Source: Osmia lignaria lignaria
Lineage: Eukaryota; Arthropoda; Insecta; Hymenoptera; Megachilidae
Direction: 5' to 3'
DNA length: 64,000 bases
NCBI RefSeq assembly: GCF_051020975.1
Contig: NC_135034.1
Coordinates: 8,060,001 to 8,124,000 of the forward strand
Position numbers and translations under genes: made by a program. Shown piece by piece: positions 11,481 through 26,000 of this stretch. Under the pieces are notes generated by a model. The model saw only the letters and a list, made by a program, of their open reading frames with translations, did no database searches and was not told where the DNA came from. Positions within the stretch are counted from its first letter, which is position 1, and each line of letters starts with the position of its first letter.

Positions 11481-14289
11481 GTTTCAGATTTTAATAGAAA
11501 TCTGAAGGTTCGTAGGAAGAAATGAAGAATGGTGGGAATTAGAAAATTTAAGATTTAAAAAAGAGAATGAAAATTATTACACGTCGAAATAGATGTGTAG
11601 AGAAGAAGATAATCGCGCGAGTGTCTTCTACGTGGAACATCTTACGGTGAAAATGAATTTCACTTGCAAGGATAAACGAGTTTTCGAAGTTAACCATCAT
11701 GGTCGCCGGCATGAAACGGGAGCCTTAGCTAAAATGTATTACGAGTTGGTAGACGAGTTTGGCCACCTTGTAATAATTCTCTAAACGTGGAGTTTAATGG
11801 TCGGGTATCTTCATTAAATTATAAGACAATCTGTAGCAGCATCGTATTGATTTACCTCCTTCAGGAAGCATTTAACCAAAAATAAAAAGGAATAATATCG
11901 TTAAAATTAGAGTTATCTTTTTTTCTTTTTTGTTTTTAGATCATTTCTTCTGTTTTATTAGCACTAACGACATACACTCAGACATCGTTTAGATCGGGAT
12001 ATTTTAATATTATTTGTTAGATTATTTGTCTTTCCTAGCTTAGCAAAAATGAATTGTGGAGTTGAGGGACACTGGGTGCATTGTATGGAAAAGGTCTAAC
12101 TTTGTAACCAGAGTCAATGGGTCTCTGGCTGTATCTAAACTTATAGGCCTGAGTAATAAACACGTTGCAGACCCAGGCCGTTATTTTCTTTCTAAAGTGG
12201 GCACCGAATTTCCTGCGTTGCATTCGGAGAAAACCTCACTTCTTAGCTCAGCTTTCATGAGTAAAGACGTCCTTCCGAGCTTATAATAAGGTTCATTTTT
12301 TCATTTAATATTGTGTGTTTTATTTAACTTTAAACCCCATAATCTAATATTATTAACATTAACGTGAACACTCGGACCCGATAAACTTCTTCACACCGGA
12401 ATGATAAAGTAACATGTTTCTGTTAACGAGATCGTTTCTCGGATGTTCTAATTGACGAATTCAAAAGCTAACCAGCACGTACGTTGAAATAGAATATGTT
12501 TTTATAGCTTTCGATTTGGATTTATACACACAAACATTCATTAAATAAAATTTGTACTGGATAACGATTTTAATTTTTGATAAAATCAACGACTAAATTT
12601 CATCCGCAAGTGCAAGTAAATTAAATTGAATATGATTTTTCAACAAATCCTTAAGATTTCGATAATTAGAACATTTGGATCTGCAACAATTCGCATCATG
12701 AAATTGTACATTACCGAGCATGGTAGGCTTCTCTACGGAAAATGGCGATGTTCCGGGATTCCTCCTCCAATAGTCTCGGCTACTGTGCTCGATACTGTAC
12801 TTTCACACACACTCATACACCCACACACACTCATTCGTGTTCTACAAAATTCAGAACATCAATTCCAATAACCACCAACATTAATATCGTTCAACGTTTA
12901 AATAATTGCCGCTACGATCTAAATTGCAAATTATTACCGCGTCGGTGCAAACACAGTAAGTTGGCCACAATTCACAAAAACGGCTGTACAAACTTGCTAG
13001 TAAAAAGAATTCGCACGATGCTTCGTCGCTCTTCATTAACGTATATTATTACCGATCGATTTAACGCGATCATCCGTTTATTATCGAACCCCGATCAATG
13101 GATGACCACGTTAATCGACATTATTTTTTTTACTAATTTTCTATCTCCATAGATACACCTTTATTCAAATTCGTGACGATTGAAAGACGCTTGAGTCCCT
13201 GTCAGAATTTCCTAGTATTTCAATGTTAAAATATATTTTCTGCAACTCGTGAAACATAGAAATTTCAACCCTCGATTCCTTCTATTTCACGTTACAATAA
13301 TTGAGGCAAATTGAAGAAGTGACCTTTCCAGTATTTTGAAATGAAAATGTTTCATTATTTTCTGTAAATTTGTCGAAGAACCTTATTTATTTTATTAAAT
13401 TATATTTCACAAGAGGAATCGATCCTATCAACTTTTAATCCCTATGCCAATACCGTTGCACCTGAATATCCATTTTTACCATTACGTTAAAGAATTTATT
13501 ATATTTTTATTTCAATATTTCAATATCATCCACATTTCTATTCTTCAAACACTTTTTCTTTTATTATTCACACAATGGTTGATTAACGCACCATTAAATC
13601 TCTATGATTCACGAGTCAATTAATTAGGAACATCGGCAAAAGCGGAGGGAGAAATAATTATCAGGTATGAAATTATAAAATCGTACCAAACGTTCTCTTC
13701 GAGCCAACAGTAGAGCGATTTGAAATTCTTCAGGACCAACAATGATTCTCAAATCGTAGCAAGAACTTTCTTAAGCTTATTTGTTCGCGGACAAAGTTTC
13801 GTACGGTCGCGAATATCATCGCGAAGAAAATTATGACGAGCTTCTTTCCCTCCGCGAACTTTCCACCAGTCTCGCCGACACTCGTACAAGGATGATTGGC
13901 CGATCAACTTTCCTTGGACTTTCTCGGGTTGGGGGTGGGGAACAACTTTTTCGCCGAGATTAACCTGCTCGTGGTGTATTAAATCAGCTTCTCGTTTCAG
14001 CGAAACCGCATTCGCCCCGGTTTTCTCGTTAACGCTGCTTCGTGGTTGAGTGGAAGTATAAAAATATAATTTCAGGATATGTCGATACGTTGTAAATGAT
14101 ATCGAGCATAGTTGAGGGGGACGCGTCGGGCTTCTTCTTCCAAGAGAAAAATAAAGCCTCCTTCTGGACCACGAGATGATAAGATTCGATCGTTTCATTT
14201 CGAACGAGTACCTTGGAAATTATTAATAAATAACGAAATGGATATAATAAATTAGTTTGAGAAAAAATATTCGAGTTCATTGATCAAAC
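11481..14289. other. Non-coding stretch 3' of the GPCR gene
   Basis: No supported gene. A short CA-rich microsatellite lies at about 12,807-12,832. The two overlapping open frames at 12,035-12,286 have no recognisable motif. Confidence 0.45.
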
Positions 14290-17200
14290 TTAGGACGACG
14301 AGGTGAGAAGCGGCCTGCGTTGCGCTGCCTCCTTGCAATCCTGAGGAACATCCGCTTTGCGAATCGTTTTCGATTTCCGCCTCAATTGCTTGCACTTTTC
14401 TTCTTCTGTCTCCTCTTCGATGATCACGGGATTATCCTCTTCCATACATTTCTCCGCCATTTCCTTCGCCTCGATCTCGTCCACGCTGCTCCAACTGTTG
14501 TCGCTCTCGCTATGCTCCCTTTCCTTCTTCCTACCGTTTATTTCTTCCTTCTGCTTCTCTCGGTAACATCCGTTCTCCTGTACATATTCATGATTACGTT
14601 TCCGGTAACATTGATGCGAGAAGAAATAATTCTTTTGTTTGCACGCTAATTGCACGTAATCATACTTTCAGTGAATTTTTAAGAAATATTAGTTACGCAA
14701 TTTTTTAGAATCCTCAGCAGTATTGTGAAATCATTTGTATAGGAGTACGTAAGACGCAAGTCATTACTGATTTCATACAGTCACTGTTGTGAATCATCGA
14801 TGAATCTCGGATAAATAGAACAACATTCTAGAGTTAATAATTAGAGTTCAGTTTTATCGACTAATCATATATGAAATAACGTATCAAGGGTATAATTAGG
14901 TGTGTTCGATTCATAATTAAAAAATAATGTAACAGCAGAAATAACATTGCAACGAATCCGTTTGCTCAATGTTACTAGTGTTACAATACTGTATAAGATT
15001 TTCATCGGAAATGGTATACTTACCATGGCGGGTGGTTTCGTGGGCATTGTTGTGGTGGTGGTGGTTGTGGCCGTGGTGTCCGTGGTATCACTGCTTTCGC
15101 TATTATTGCTGGGTCTGGTGCCAACCAGAACCGCGCCTTCTTCCAAATTCTTTCCACGCGCGAATCTTCGCGATGGGGGCCACATATCCGACACGTGTTT
15201 TGCATTCGCCTTGGCAAGTTTCTGAGCGACGCCCGTGGTCCACACGCTCGCCTCGCTACTTCCGGTACTGCTATCACTACCGGTACTACAATGACGCCAT
15301 CTCCGCTCTTGCAAAACATACGAATAATTTTGTATCGAAACGGATCCCATTTATACTCTATAAAATTGCAATACGTAAAAACGAGTCAGAAGACGATAAG
15401 ATAAAGAAATATTTATCAAAGCCCCGAATATGTAACACTGACTATCAAAATGTTAATAAAAGAAAAGCGTGCCACTGGTGACCCCATACGGGACACGCTG
15501 TTCGGAGAAGATCCAATAATTCTCAATAAAAATTCTACGCGAATTTCAAAGCGATAACACGTACTGTCACATGGAAGGGCGTTTGCCAGGAACGGTTTCC
15601 TCAGCAATGGACTTCCTCCGTCCTGGCTCTCCTCGCTGCACGCGCGTGTTATGAGGATCCTTGGGCTTCTCCTTGGTGTCTCGTTCATTGCTATTGAACA
15701 TCCGGTGCTCGCGTCTGTCCCGATGAAATCGCTTCTGTAATGAGGACCCATCAAGCTTGCCGCGCTTGCACTCGATCTCACCAACTTGCTACTTTCCCCT
15801 GTACGAACGAGAACAAATGAAAATTGTCGAGAAACTTTAACGATAAATCAGAGATTCGAAGAATTCGAGCGTCGAACTCTAACCTGATTCGGAAGTCGGT
15901 ACTCGAAGCGTATTGCAGGAGGCAGCAGGTTGCAGTCTTCCTCGATGGAAACCGAGATTGTTGCTGTCGAAACTGTTTCCGGTTCTGCAGGAGCCGAGAG
16001 CCAACAGTGCCTCGCTCAGTCTTCGTTGTAATGGCGGGAAAGGGAAGAAAGAACCAGTCCCACTTCCGGATGGCCTTCTCGATCCTGCTGCGCTCGGTGT
16101 CCTAGCTTGGATCTCCTGAATGAAAAGTATTGTTATTGAAAACCATTTGCTAATATATTGGATCTTAAGAGGATAAGGAATCTTGATTTTCTCAGTGAAA
16201 AGAAATCAATTTGGATGCAACGTTGACTTCCTTTGGATAAAAATAAGTGCAGGGGAAGAGGCATCTTGCACCATCGACGAGTTGAATCGTCTACGGAGGG
16301 TTAATATTACATGTTAGCTTCCGATTCACAAAGGAAAGGAGAAATGCAAAGGAGACGTTAGTAAAATGATATGATGATTACGTGTTGAAGCTCCGACTTT
16401 GTCGCCTTTTTTCGCCAGTAATTTTGCACGGATCGTCTAAGGGTCTGCGATTTCAAGCCGTAGAGAAGACCGTTGATGGGTGGAGAACAGGCGAGTAAAA
16501 GAGAGGCCAACGAGGCCAGTTTTGGGTGATCGTAGAAATGGGGTTGATTCCCGACACCGCAAACCTCCCAAAGAATCAGGCCACAGTATGGGAAATAAAG
16601 CAAATACAACGAGCCAACCAGTTGCATTACCTGGAATAATTAATATTAGTTCATTTAAATGTTCCGAGTTAATGAGTTATGTTTCAACAGAAGGTTGCGG
16701 ATGAAAGAAAGTTAGTTGCTATAATGAGGAATTGATAATTAAAAGATCTTTCAGAGAAAAACAACGCGAGCAAAAGAATGTTTCAGGTTTTTAGAATCAG
16801 GCAGTTACAGAGGAGTTAATTGAACATAAAAGCAAAGTAAGTAAATGCCTTGCGGCGGGGGGTGTAATCGATTTGACTTGCTAACATCCCTTTAAGTCTT
16901 CAATCTATTAATTAATTAAAAATATATTGTCCAATTGTAACGAGGAATATTAAAACAGTTTCAATTAATCGTGCATTAATTAACATAAATATTGATTATA
17001 GCTAACAATTAATTTATCATAAAATACTTGACGATAGGTACAAAATTTATTGATCTATACAATATCTACCAGTGTTTACATCGCATATGCACACGCACGA
17101 ACATCGGATGAAGTAAATATTTGTTGATGCGTGGCGTATAATATTTAAAATATCGCAAATAATATGGTAGAAATATCGAAAAGTCGAATAGATTCGTATT

Positions 17201-20200
17201 TATTTAGAAACCACTGCGAAATTTCATATTTGAAATAAAAAGTAATTATTTTAAAAGCACGGTGAACTAAAACCACGCGAAATGGGGTGAAAACTACCTT
17301 CCGCTGAAACTGCTAACGATTCCCTACGTAACACGTTTTCCTCGTGGAAATTATGTAGCTGAAAGGTATCTGCGGCTAGAGAGAGCATCACGCGAGGAGA
17401 TAATTATGCAGAGCAAACAGAAATTACGCGGATACAGGGACGTGTACAAACCGTGCTGGCCGCGCTGTGGAAACGTGGCGGGCTGACGGCAGAAGGCGCG
17501 GTGACAGTCGGTACGAAAAACGGATTCCGTTGATGGGTGATGGTCACCTGGGCACTCAAGGTAACTTCGTAAATTGCGCTCGCGATGCGATGACGGTGGT
17601 AACGGGCTATGCCGAGCACGCGCAAATTGCATACGGTTACCAGAATCGCGGGCAACGCCAGCCCTAGGATCGCGTAAACCGCCCCGTAGAGAACTGCCGC
17701 TAAACCCCAGGAATCGTTACCGAAATCCGGGGCGCAGCAGCCCAGACCCGGGCTATATCTATAGAAAAAATAATTAAGAGAATCATTGAGAAATTCTCTG
17801 CTTCGATATCGGTTAGGATTTTTGGAAAATAGAACAAACCTGTACGGTGGTACCAAGCCCCAAAAAGGCAACATGCACAAAAACAGAGCGCCTGTCCAGG
17901 ATGCAGCCAATCCAACTGCAACGCGTCTTGGCGAGACCAATGCAGCGTAATGCAGCGGTGCGGCTATCGCGTAATACCTGCACGAGAAATCGAAGGAATT
18001 CAACGTGCTGGTTACACGTCGATTCGAAAGGGATTCTATGAAAAGACAGATTCCGTAAACGACGTCGAGTTTAATATAACCGTCGTTCTGTCTGGTACCA
18101 TTACTCTTAAATGATACTTCTGGAATCGTTGGAATGTGGCATGCACCGGTGAATAATGAAAGGGTAAGGCAAAAAAGAATGAAACGAGAGGAAAAGGTCG
18201 TGACGATGTCGAAGAGGAATGCCGATTTAAATCCACCGACCTAGTGAATAAAATATTCCAGACGTTCGATCAGTAGCCACGATATATTTCCAAGTATTTT
18301 TATCCACGCTCTTCGTCCTCGTTCTGTGTTTCGTCTGATCCTCTAATAGCGCGTGGAACATTTCTTATATTTCTTTGAAGCAAACACGTGATATTTTGTC
18401 TTGGTTTCTGGTAAACGTCTATAAACTGTCCATTATACTTTTCAAAATTTCTTTCCCCTTTAAACGGTGCAAGTTTGATATTTTTCATATTTTATTGAAA
18501 ATTGTCTACTGTTTGATCGCTAAAATTTTCGAGCCACTTTCAAAGAAAGACATCGCAAAATTGAGCATGTCATGTTCGATTTACAAATTCCATAACTATT
18601 TCTCAGTTCTGGGACGCGATTTAAAGGAAGGAGCATCGTTTTCTGTGTTACGCTAGATACGAGCCACAGGAACGAGACGATCTGTCGAGGGGTTTCAGAT
18701 TGAATCGAAGATCTCGCGTCGGCTGACGGCCACAGAGATATCGACTGAATACGACGAGCAGCTATTGACATCTTACATTGAAAAGCCTGGCTGCTTTCTG
18801 CCGCGTAAGACCACGTTTCGTTGAACGTCACAGTGGCATCGGATCGAAGTCGATTTTTCCACGAGATAAAGGGGTTCCGACCGGTCTGAATTCTGACTTA
18901 CCGATCAAAGCAACGGAGATCCATTTCGGATACAAATCGCGTCTGTTCGATAACGTGCAAGTAAGAATTCTACTTTGCTGAATATATAAAAGAATGGAAA
19001 TTATCCAAATCGCTGGAAATCGTGGCTCGTTCATTAAAGATTTATTTCATCAAAATAGATAATTGAAAAGAACTCACCTGTCGCAGTTCAATCCAGTCAC
19101 AGTCCAAAGAGCGACCGGATGTAGGAGAGCCAAAAGGAAACCGTGTAGAACGCACCAAGTGCCGGCGATCGGCCAGGAACCAGTAGTAAAGATCAGTAAT
19201 ATCAGACACACGGCCGCCTCCACCGCGCCCAAATGTATCAACAACAAAGTATTCGCGGTTTGTTGCTGCTGCGTCTGTGAACATCGGGTTGATAACACGG
19301 TTAACTAGTTAAATCAACTTTCAACAGCATTCCTGCAGCATGCGATCTTAATTTCCAATTGGGATCTAGTAATTTTAACTTTTCGTCGTTTACACGCGAA
19401 CCCTCGTTTCTTAAATTATTTCACATTACATTCGAAGAACTATCTGCGCTTTGTTAATAATATACTTTTTTTAAATTGATAGGCTGTTCAAAAGGAATAG
19501 GTACTACGTTCCTCTGTTAGTGCCTTCTTCTTCGGTAAATTTTTATCGAACTTTCCTCGTCGATAAAAGATATCCTCTAGAAGTGTTTTATTTGACCCCA
19601 TAAAAAGAGTGGTAGTATCGCGTGTACGTTTACGGAAAACAATACAGGAAATCTGAAGAACCGGTCTCGCAAAGGCTACGGAAAACGTTCCGAGCGACCT
19701 ACTTCGCCGGCTGTCATTCAATGTCCGACTTTCGATATTACATCGAAGGAAAAGCGAGCTCCTCTAGCCGCGAAAGGTTCGCGTTGTTCAAATTGCCACG
19801 GTCACTGCGAACGGCAACCTAAACGAAAATGGATCGCGTAAAAGCGTAAGGCTATTTGCAAGATAAGCTGGCCGCTTTTCTTCCTTTCGTTCCCTCGACG
19901 AGAAATGTGTCACGCTCGCGAAAGTAAGGTGTGCTTCTGTTCAAAAGGAAATCGTTTTAAAAGGTAGGATTACAGCGATAGGAAAAATCGTGAGAAATCC
20001 AAAGGACCTATCCTCCTGGATGCTCTTAACCCTCAATTAATTTCTCAATAGCAGGGAGTTTCTTGAAAAGGATCTCGTGATGAAAAAAGGAGCTCGGAAA
20101 ATTTCGCAGAAAATTCATCGAAGGAAGATCTATGGCGAATATTGAATCCCTATCGAACCTGTACGAATCAATTTATTTCTCAGATCCAGTAAATCTTTGA

Positions 20201-20884
20201 TACAATAATTAATAATTAAAATGATGAAAATGAAGATTTTAATGAATACTGCGATAATAATATGAAATACAAAATTGGATTAAAATCGTGGCTTTCTCCA
20301 TAGTTCGTCGTCCGTGGGTTAATATGTGTTTGCAAGGACACGTACGAAGCAATTATAATGTAACAATGCTAATTCCAAAACCAAGCAAGACGCATTCGAA
20401 GGTAGATAACGCGTAATCAATTCGAGCCGAGCAAGCCTGTATTCCCAACTGGTATTGCAATTGCTCTGATTGTGTTCGGGGAAGTGTTCGGTTCATTAGC
20501 GAATCGGGTTTCTTTGCGAAAATGAACTGAAATTTATCGGCTCCGAGTACTCTAGGTAATTTCATCGTTTATCTTGCGATAGCATAATGAAATTTTCGTC
20601 GCCGTTCCATACGTTATCAAACTTCATTGTATGCCCTGTGTTCTCGATAACAGAAGCCTCGTGAAGGACCAATAGTCCATTGAATAATTCCTGCAGTATC
20701 CTTCTATTGTCTATGGACGATTATTCTGTCCTGGTTTGAAGTTATTCACAGTACAAAAAAAAGAGAAAATGTAATGATTCACCTGTTTGCCCAATCCAAG
20801 AACCACGAGGAGAACGTAACCATTGAGAAGAAGACCCAGAGCAGAAACAAGGACGAGAGGCACGCCGAAGGCCCAAGGGACCAT
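14290..20884 (-). CDS. Orphan class A G-protein-coupled receptor with long cytoplasmic tail
   Basis: Nine exons: 20884-20783, 19274-19078, 17977-17840, 17758-17452, 16630-16382, 16115-15884, 15798-15565, 15307-15024, 14577-14290. They total 2,031 bases, 676 aa, with all phases matching. Seven membrane segments can be followed. TM1 has GLLLNGYVLL. TM3 starts at Cys75 and ends in NCDRYY (DRY at 99-101). TM4 holds Trp127. The second outer loop has GCCAPDF and pairs with Cys75. TM5 has its Pro. TM6 reads LLYFPY. TM7 ends in SPPINGLLYG, where the usual NPxxY is NGLLY. The N-terminus before TM1 is only a few residues. The tail (about 330-676) is Ser/Thr-rich, with a poly-Thr run and an acidic Glu-rich end. 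The loop AIYEVTLSAQVTITHQRNP may place it with insect orphan receptors of the CG33639/CG12290 type; this is from memory. The ligand is unknown. Confidence 0.88.
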
Positions 20885-21019
20885 TCCTCTTCCTCCCGCG
20901 TGTTTTCCTCGCCTTCGAAGATTTCGGCTCCGAGGAGGATAGTTGACTCTTCCCGCGGCCTGTAGCTCAGGTATCGATCCTCTGCCACGCGATCCACGAC
21001 GTCATGATGGCGGATGCAC
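20885..21019 (-). promoter_or_regulatory. 5' UTR part of the first coding GPCR exon
   Basis: An acceptor (gatgtttcag) ends at 21,020, so the first coding exon starts at 21,019 and an upstream untranslated exon must exist. A 12-codon upstream frame (ATG...TGA) lies in this leader. Another frame of the same exon stays open across the exon, overlapping the TM1 coding frame, but has no ATG early in it. Confidence 0.5.
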
Positions 21020-21059
21020 CTGAAACATCTGCCACGACGGTCCCGTGTCGATCAAACCT

Positions 21060-22740
21060 TCGAAATAACCGAACCAAATCGCGTTAATGTCACCCGGAAA
21101 CTCGTGCCGGCTTCAAACTTGAACTACGGTTATTCGATTAGTGCGTTCGCGGGTAATTAAGTTATCGTGCAGGATAATAATTTCCGGGGAAAAAGAGGGA
21201 ACCATCTATGACATTATGCTAGTAGCACTTGGAGTCAACAGTTTCGGGGTTAATTTGAGATACCGTTGAGTAACAAATTGTAAATTTTACACGCGAAATT
21301 AGTTTTGCATCGTAAATCAATAGTTACGAGCACAAACTTTGCTGGCAAGTAAAATTCAGTATCAAGTATGCCAAAGTATGTTCGCGCGATTATTAAATCA
21401 AAAAGCTCGTGGGTTAAATTTGTTATAAATTGAATTTCTTGGCGATTTAATTTAATTTCATCAAATCCAATATTCTCTCATTGAATTTATGCAACTTTTT
21501 GCAATGATCCCACGAGACACCCTGTATAATTAAGCGCTATGTAATTAGCGAGTAACACGCAGTTGCTGAGCAGTAGAAGGGTGCTCGTAAAGAATCTTTT
21601 TGCCTATGTCGCTAGGAGTTTTACAAACTTTTTACCATCTTGGCAGGTCGTGATATCGATTCATAAACGAGACATCGGTTTGGTCAAGGCTGTACCATCA
21701 GGACACGAAAGGTTATCGGTTGTCAGACCAGGTCTACGATTTGCCACCGAATACGTCAATTAACGGGGCCGATTACCGCAGATATATTGAATAATACATT
21801 AGTCGTAAGAGAGCAGCAATTTACCTCCGATCAATGTTACAATATTCCATGCTAATACCATCCAATAATTCCTTGTTCCAAGGATATAGGATTCGAATCC
21901 TTGTAGGGCAATGTAAGCCATAAAAAGGAACTTATATCCTACTCGTTTGTTTGTATCAGATGGAAATGAAAGTTTAGGTCATGAAACTTATCGTCAGCAA
22001 AAAAGCTTTATTGAAAACAGTGTTCGTAGTCCCTTGAGGGTTCAAATCGAAAATAGGTATTATTATTTTCTCTTCGTTCGTATCACGGTTACCATCTTCT
22101 GTCCTGCGACTTCACTCCAAGATGAAGTTTAAAAATTCAATCGTTCGGAAAATATCCTTCGATATTTCATAAGAACTCAACTACGAAACCAACACATTTT
22201 CCTTCGATTTTCTTTCCTCCTAGAAATTCAATTGAATACAGAATACAAGATTATGTGCTGTTTAGTTCATCCTTGATCTTCCTTCCTCGTGGAAGGTCTT
22301 TAGTACGATTAAAAATAAAATAGTACAAGAGTGTACATTTTTACGTAAATGGTGCAATATTAGCGATGGTGACTCTGATGACAGGCAACGCGTTAATTAG
22401 TTTTCAGAAGGCTTTATCGAAACAAAAACACAGGGCTCGTTGAACAACAAGGAATGTCGATCCGCGAGACGATAGGGACAGTGAAAATTACAACTGACAG
22501 CTCAAGGTGATCGAAATCCTGGCCAATCTGCTAATGTCCTTTGATCAACTGACACGAGTAGCACGCGTTCGCGATAAATCCTATCGATGAACATCCCCGT
22601 TGCCCTAACTCTATACATATGAACGCATCGACTGTCATGGAATCATCTATGATCGATGTTGTGAACTTAATTTAGTCGAGAAATTAAAAAGGAAGAAATA
22701 TGTAAATTTTCAGTTCAATATCTATAAAAAATCTATGCCA
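21060..22740. other. Non-coding stretch upstream of the GPCR
   Basis: AT-rich, with no gene supported. It probably contains the GPCR promoter and its untranslated first exon, which I cannot place. Confidence 0.4.
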
Positions 22741-22744
22741 CGTT

Positions 22745-23010
22745 TTAAGGAACTTTTTTATCAGCTTCTATAATACTTTGGATGTGATGCATTGCTCGAT
22801 TCTTTTCTTCGCTGTGGCGCATAAATCTTAAATAAGCGTTATTACATAGCCAGAGCAAGGTTCGCACATGCTGATCGACCAAATACTTTGTGACACCCTT
22901 GCCCTTATGACCTGGTGCTCCATTATGCGTAACGATGCAATCTTTATTTGGGAACCAGTCATTTATCCGAGGGAACAGCAATTTTTCTAATATTCTTCCA
23001 TGGATTTAAA
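22745..23010 (-). mobile_element. Decayed Tc1/mariner-type transposase fragment
   Basis: The minus-strand frame has LLFPRINDWFPNKDCIVTHN, followed by GAPGHKGKGVTKYL and LLWLCNNAYL. These line up with the DNAPGH and W-P-G-N-S-P-D-L-N blocks of Tc1/mariner transposases. The two acidic catalytic positions visible here are lost (D to N, and D to Y), and the upstream part is broken by stops. Only about 250 bases remain and no terminal repeats were found. It is dead. Confidence 0.6.
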
Positions 23011-26000
23011 AATATTATAATGATTTGAAATTGAAACAGAATAAGGTCAGAAATGAACGCAAATTCGATCGAATAATACGTGTAATGACATGGTCTCATA
23101 TGAATATTGTTTTACAATAGTAGTTAGTAGACAACGTAATTCAGTTATTCTGCCATTCGGGAGCTTCCATTATCGACCATTAGCCTGGTTCAACCTTTAT
23201 GCTCAGACGACTGGCAACCTTCGCGAACAATATTTGCTTCAATCGTTTATAGTTTCTTGTTTGAAGATAAAAAAAATATTTAATTCCATTGTAAAATGGC
23301 AGTATTCGATTTTGTCATTACGTTTTCTGTTCATATTTCGGCCTAATCATTAATTAAAGTATTTTGTACGCGTTGCTCGAGGGTGGCATTAAAAACTCGT
23401 TAATGAAAGGGCACAAACAGAGATAAACGAAATTGTAAACGACGGATTTACACGAAAATCAGCTATAAGTCACGCGATGTTTGTCGTTTTTCGTTTTCCC
23501 ATTAACAAATTGTCTTTGCAAATTTTATGAACTTAATGAATCCAAATTGTGTTTAGAGAACGAGTCAGCAATATCATGTATGTTAAAAATTTTCTTTTTC
23601 GATGCAACATGGTCATTTTTCTCGTTAGCTTAAATAAATTAGGTTCCTTCATACGGGGTCACGTGTTTTTCAATTAAATAATAATCGCTACTTTCGGGTC
23701 GGCGCTTTAAGAACGAAACGATAGGGCTCACCCGTTCCGCGAGATTGGCCGCACACTGTTCTCTTTGCAAATTTTCTCGGTCGAGGCAAATTAAAGGAAT
23801 GCGATTTCCATGAAATTAACCGTGTATACGGTATGCAAAGTACTTGGAGCTGAAAGCGAGCATTGTGCTCGTCCCGTCTCGATTTTATACACGAGAATTC
23901 GTTCATGTATTTTCGCACAGTATAAATATCTTGGGGAGTATCCATTTAATGAAGAAAATTGGGACCAAAATCTATCAGTATTTTGTCTGTATATAAATTA
24001 TCATAACTTTCAAATATTATTTATCTCAGGTCTTCTTCATTCTTACAATTCTTGCAATATTCTTGCTTATCATTAAGTTTCCTTCCTCCTCTGCTCTTAC
24101 AAATTTCGCAGTCAGCTTTTGCACATTAATTTCCAAAAAATTTTTTCTGCAGGCAGAAATACAATTGTTTCTAGTATTTCAAATAAAAAAACAGACTGTT
24201 CGTAATTATAACGTTTCATTCGAAGATTGAGTTTCAACCCTTTGCTATTTTTTAAAGTATCAAAATTCTCCCTGGGACAATGGATGCTGGGTCGTTCACG
24301 ATTCAGGTTTAAATATCTGAACCGAGGGGTAAATAAAATCGGTGAAACTGCGCGGACGAAAAGTAGTTGAAAGTTTTCTCATTCGTGCTTCCACTGCTTC
24401 GCAGAAACCATGAGGTTTAACGTGGAACCGGAGGGATGAAAGTGAAACTGCCTCGCATGATAACGCGGCTGTTTAGAAATAAAGGAAACCATTGGGAAAC
24501 TAAGCTTCCTGCTTTAGGCTCTCATTTGTTTGTTCGAAATAGGCTGAACGGAAGTTTGAAAATAACAGGGCATTCTCAGATCAAATCTGGACAGATTGCG
24601 ATGAGCTTCTGCCAGCGATGGATTTCATTGAATTTTCCAGGCAACTGTAACAAATTTTAGGAATAATAAGACTCGGAAGGCTGAAAATTATATAAAGATT
24701 TTGAGGCGCTAAATTTAAGCTGGATTGTATTTTAATAGCACGTGGAATGAAAATGGATGAAGTGAACTTCCTTTTTGGCCAGCATCCGAATATAAATGTA
24801 ACGTTGACATAGTAATTTATTTCTGTTATATTTGCTCGTGAATGAAAATTTTAAAATTGCTTCATTCCCTGAGAGAAATTCATATTGTTCAATTTACGAG
24901 ATTTTAACATTCTTTTTCACGAACGATTGTAAAATGAAATAACAGTCGAGGAAAAATAATGTTACGTTACTGCAGACAGTTCATCAATTAGAAAATAAAA
25001 ATAAAATTAGGCGTCGAAAGTTGCTTCAACGATTTAATCTAGGCAATTAACTTCTCAACGCAAATAAAACTCTGTCGAGGGTAGTTAAGTGCCTTCCCAA
25101 TGGATCCCCATTTCTTCGATTCCACTTTTTTCCACTCGGTGCGCAAAGAATTTCACGCAACAAGTATCTAACGATAGATGACACTCGAGCAAGATTTCGA
25201 GCATCCCAATAAGACCCTCCACTGTAAGCTGATTTCCATTTTGTACTAGCTAAAACGTTTCCCTCTGAACTAGTACAGCAAACAAGAATTCGATCGATTT
25301 CAGACGATGTTTCCTTTCGCTCGTTCGTTCTTCATTCTTCGGATCAACCTCTTTGGAAAATCGGGATTAAAATTGAACTCACAGGTCCGAGAAGAAAATA
25401 CTTGGTCTATTGGAATTCTTGCACCAAGTTAAACTTGAATTGTAAATTAAGGAATTCAAATTACAAAGGGCCGAACGTTATTAAATTCGAATTTAGAAGA
25501 TTTTGAAATTTTATAATAATTTTAAGATCGAAAAATATGTCATCTGATGATAATTAAACAAGCCCCCGAAATTAATTAAGGTCCAAGGAACGAATTTTGG
25601 TGGCCTTCGCACATCACACGACTAAAAGTTTGCCTAACACTTTGAGCAATTTACATTTAATCAGAGATTAAGTAGCTATACGAAAGTTTCAATTTAACTC
25701 CCTAGGAAATTGCGTTAAGTGAAAGCAACTTGTTAATAAGATATTAACGAGCTCACAAGAAATTACGTTGCCATTCGATTTAGCAGGCTGAATAGAACCT
25801 GAGGGTGTTTAACTAAATGAACAACGAACAAGGGTGATTTTTGTAGTTGAATGATAGAACGGATGCGGTTCCTTCATTTTTCTCAACGCTTTGAAAGAAC
25901 AAAGAAGTGTGCAAACAACATTTATCTTGTCCTGTTTGTTCATTTCCATAGTCTCTTCTACGTCTACTTCTTTTTCGAGTCGCATTGAAATGGAGGCATG

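Noticed and set aside
12035..12286. Overlapping 62- and 76-codon frames on both strands
   Set aside because: No motif, no splice partners; cannot choose a strand.
14320..15481. Several long plus-strand frames (to 170 codons)
   Set aside because: Shadows of the GC-rich GPCR tail exons; the minus-strand reading is supported by matched splice phases.
21875..21905. GGATTCGAATCCTTG, like a tRNA B box
   Set aside because: It is a palindrome; no A box, anticodon arm or acceptor stem lies at the required distance.
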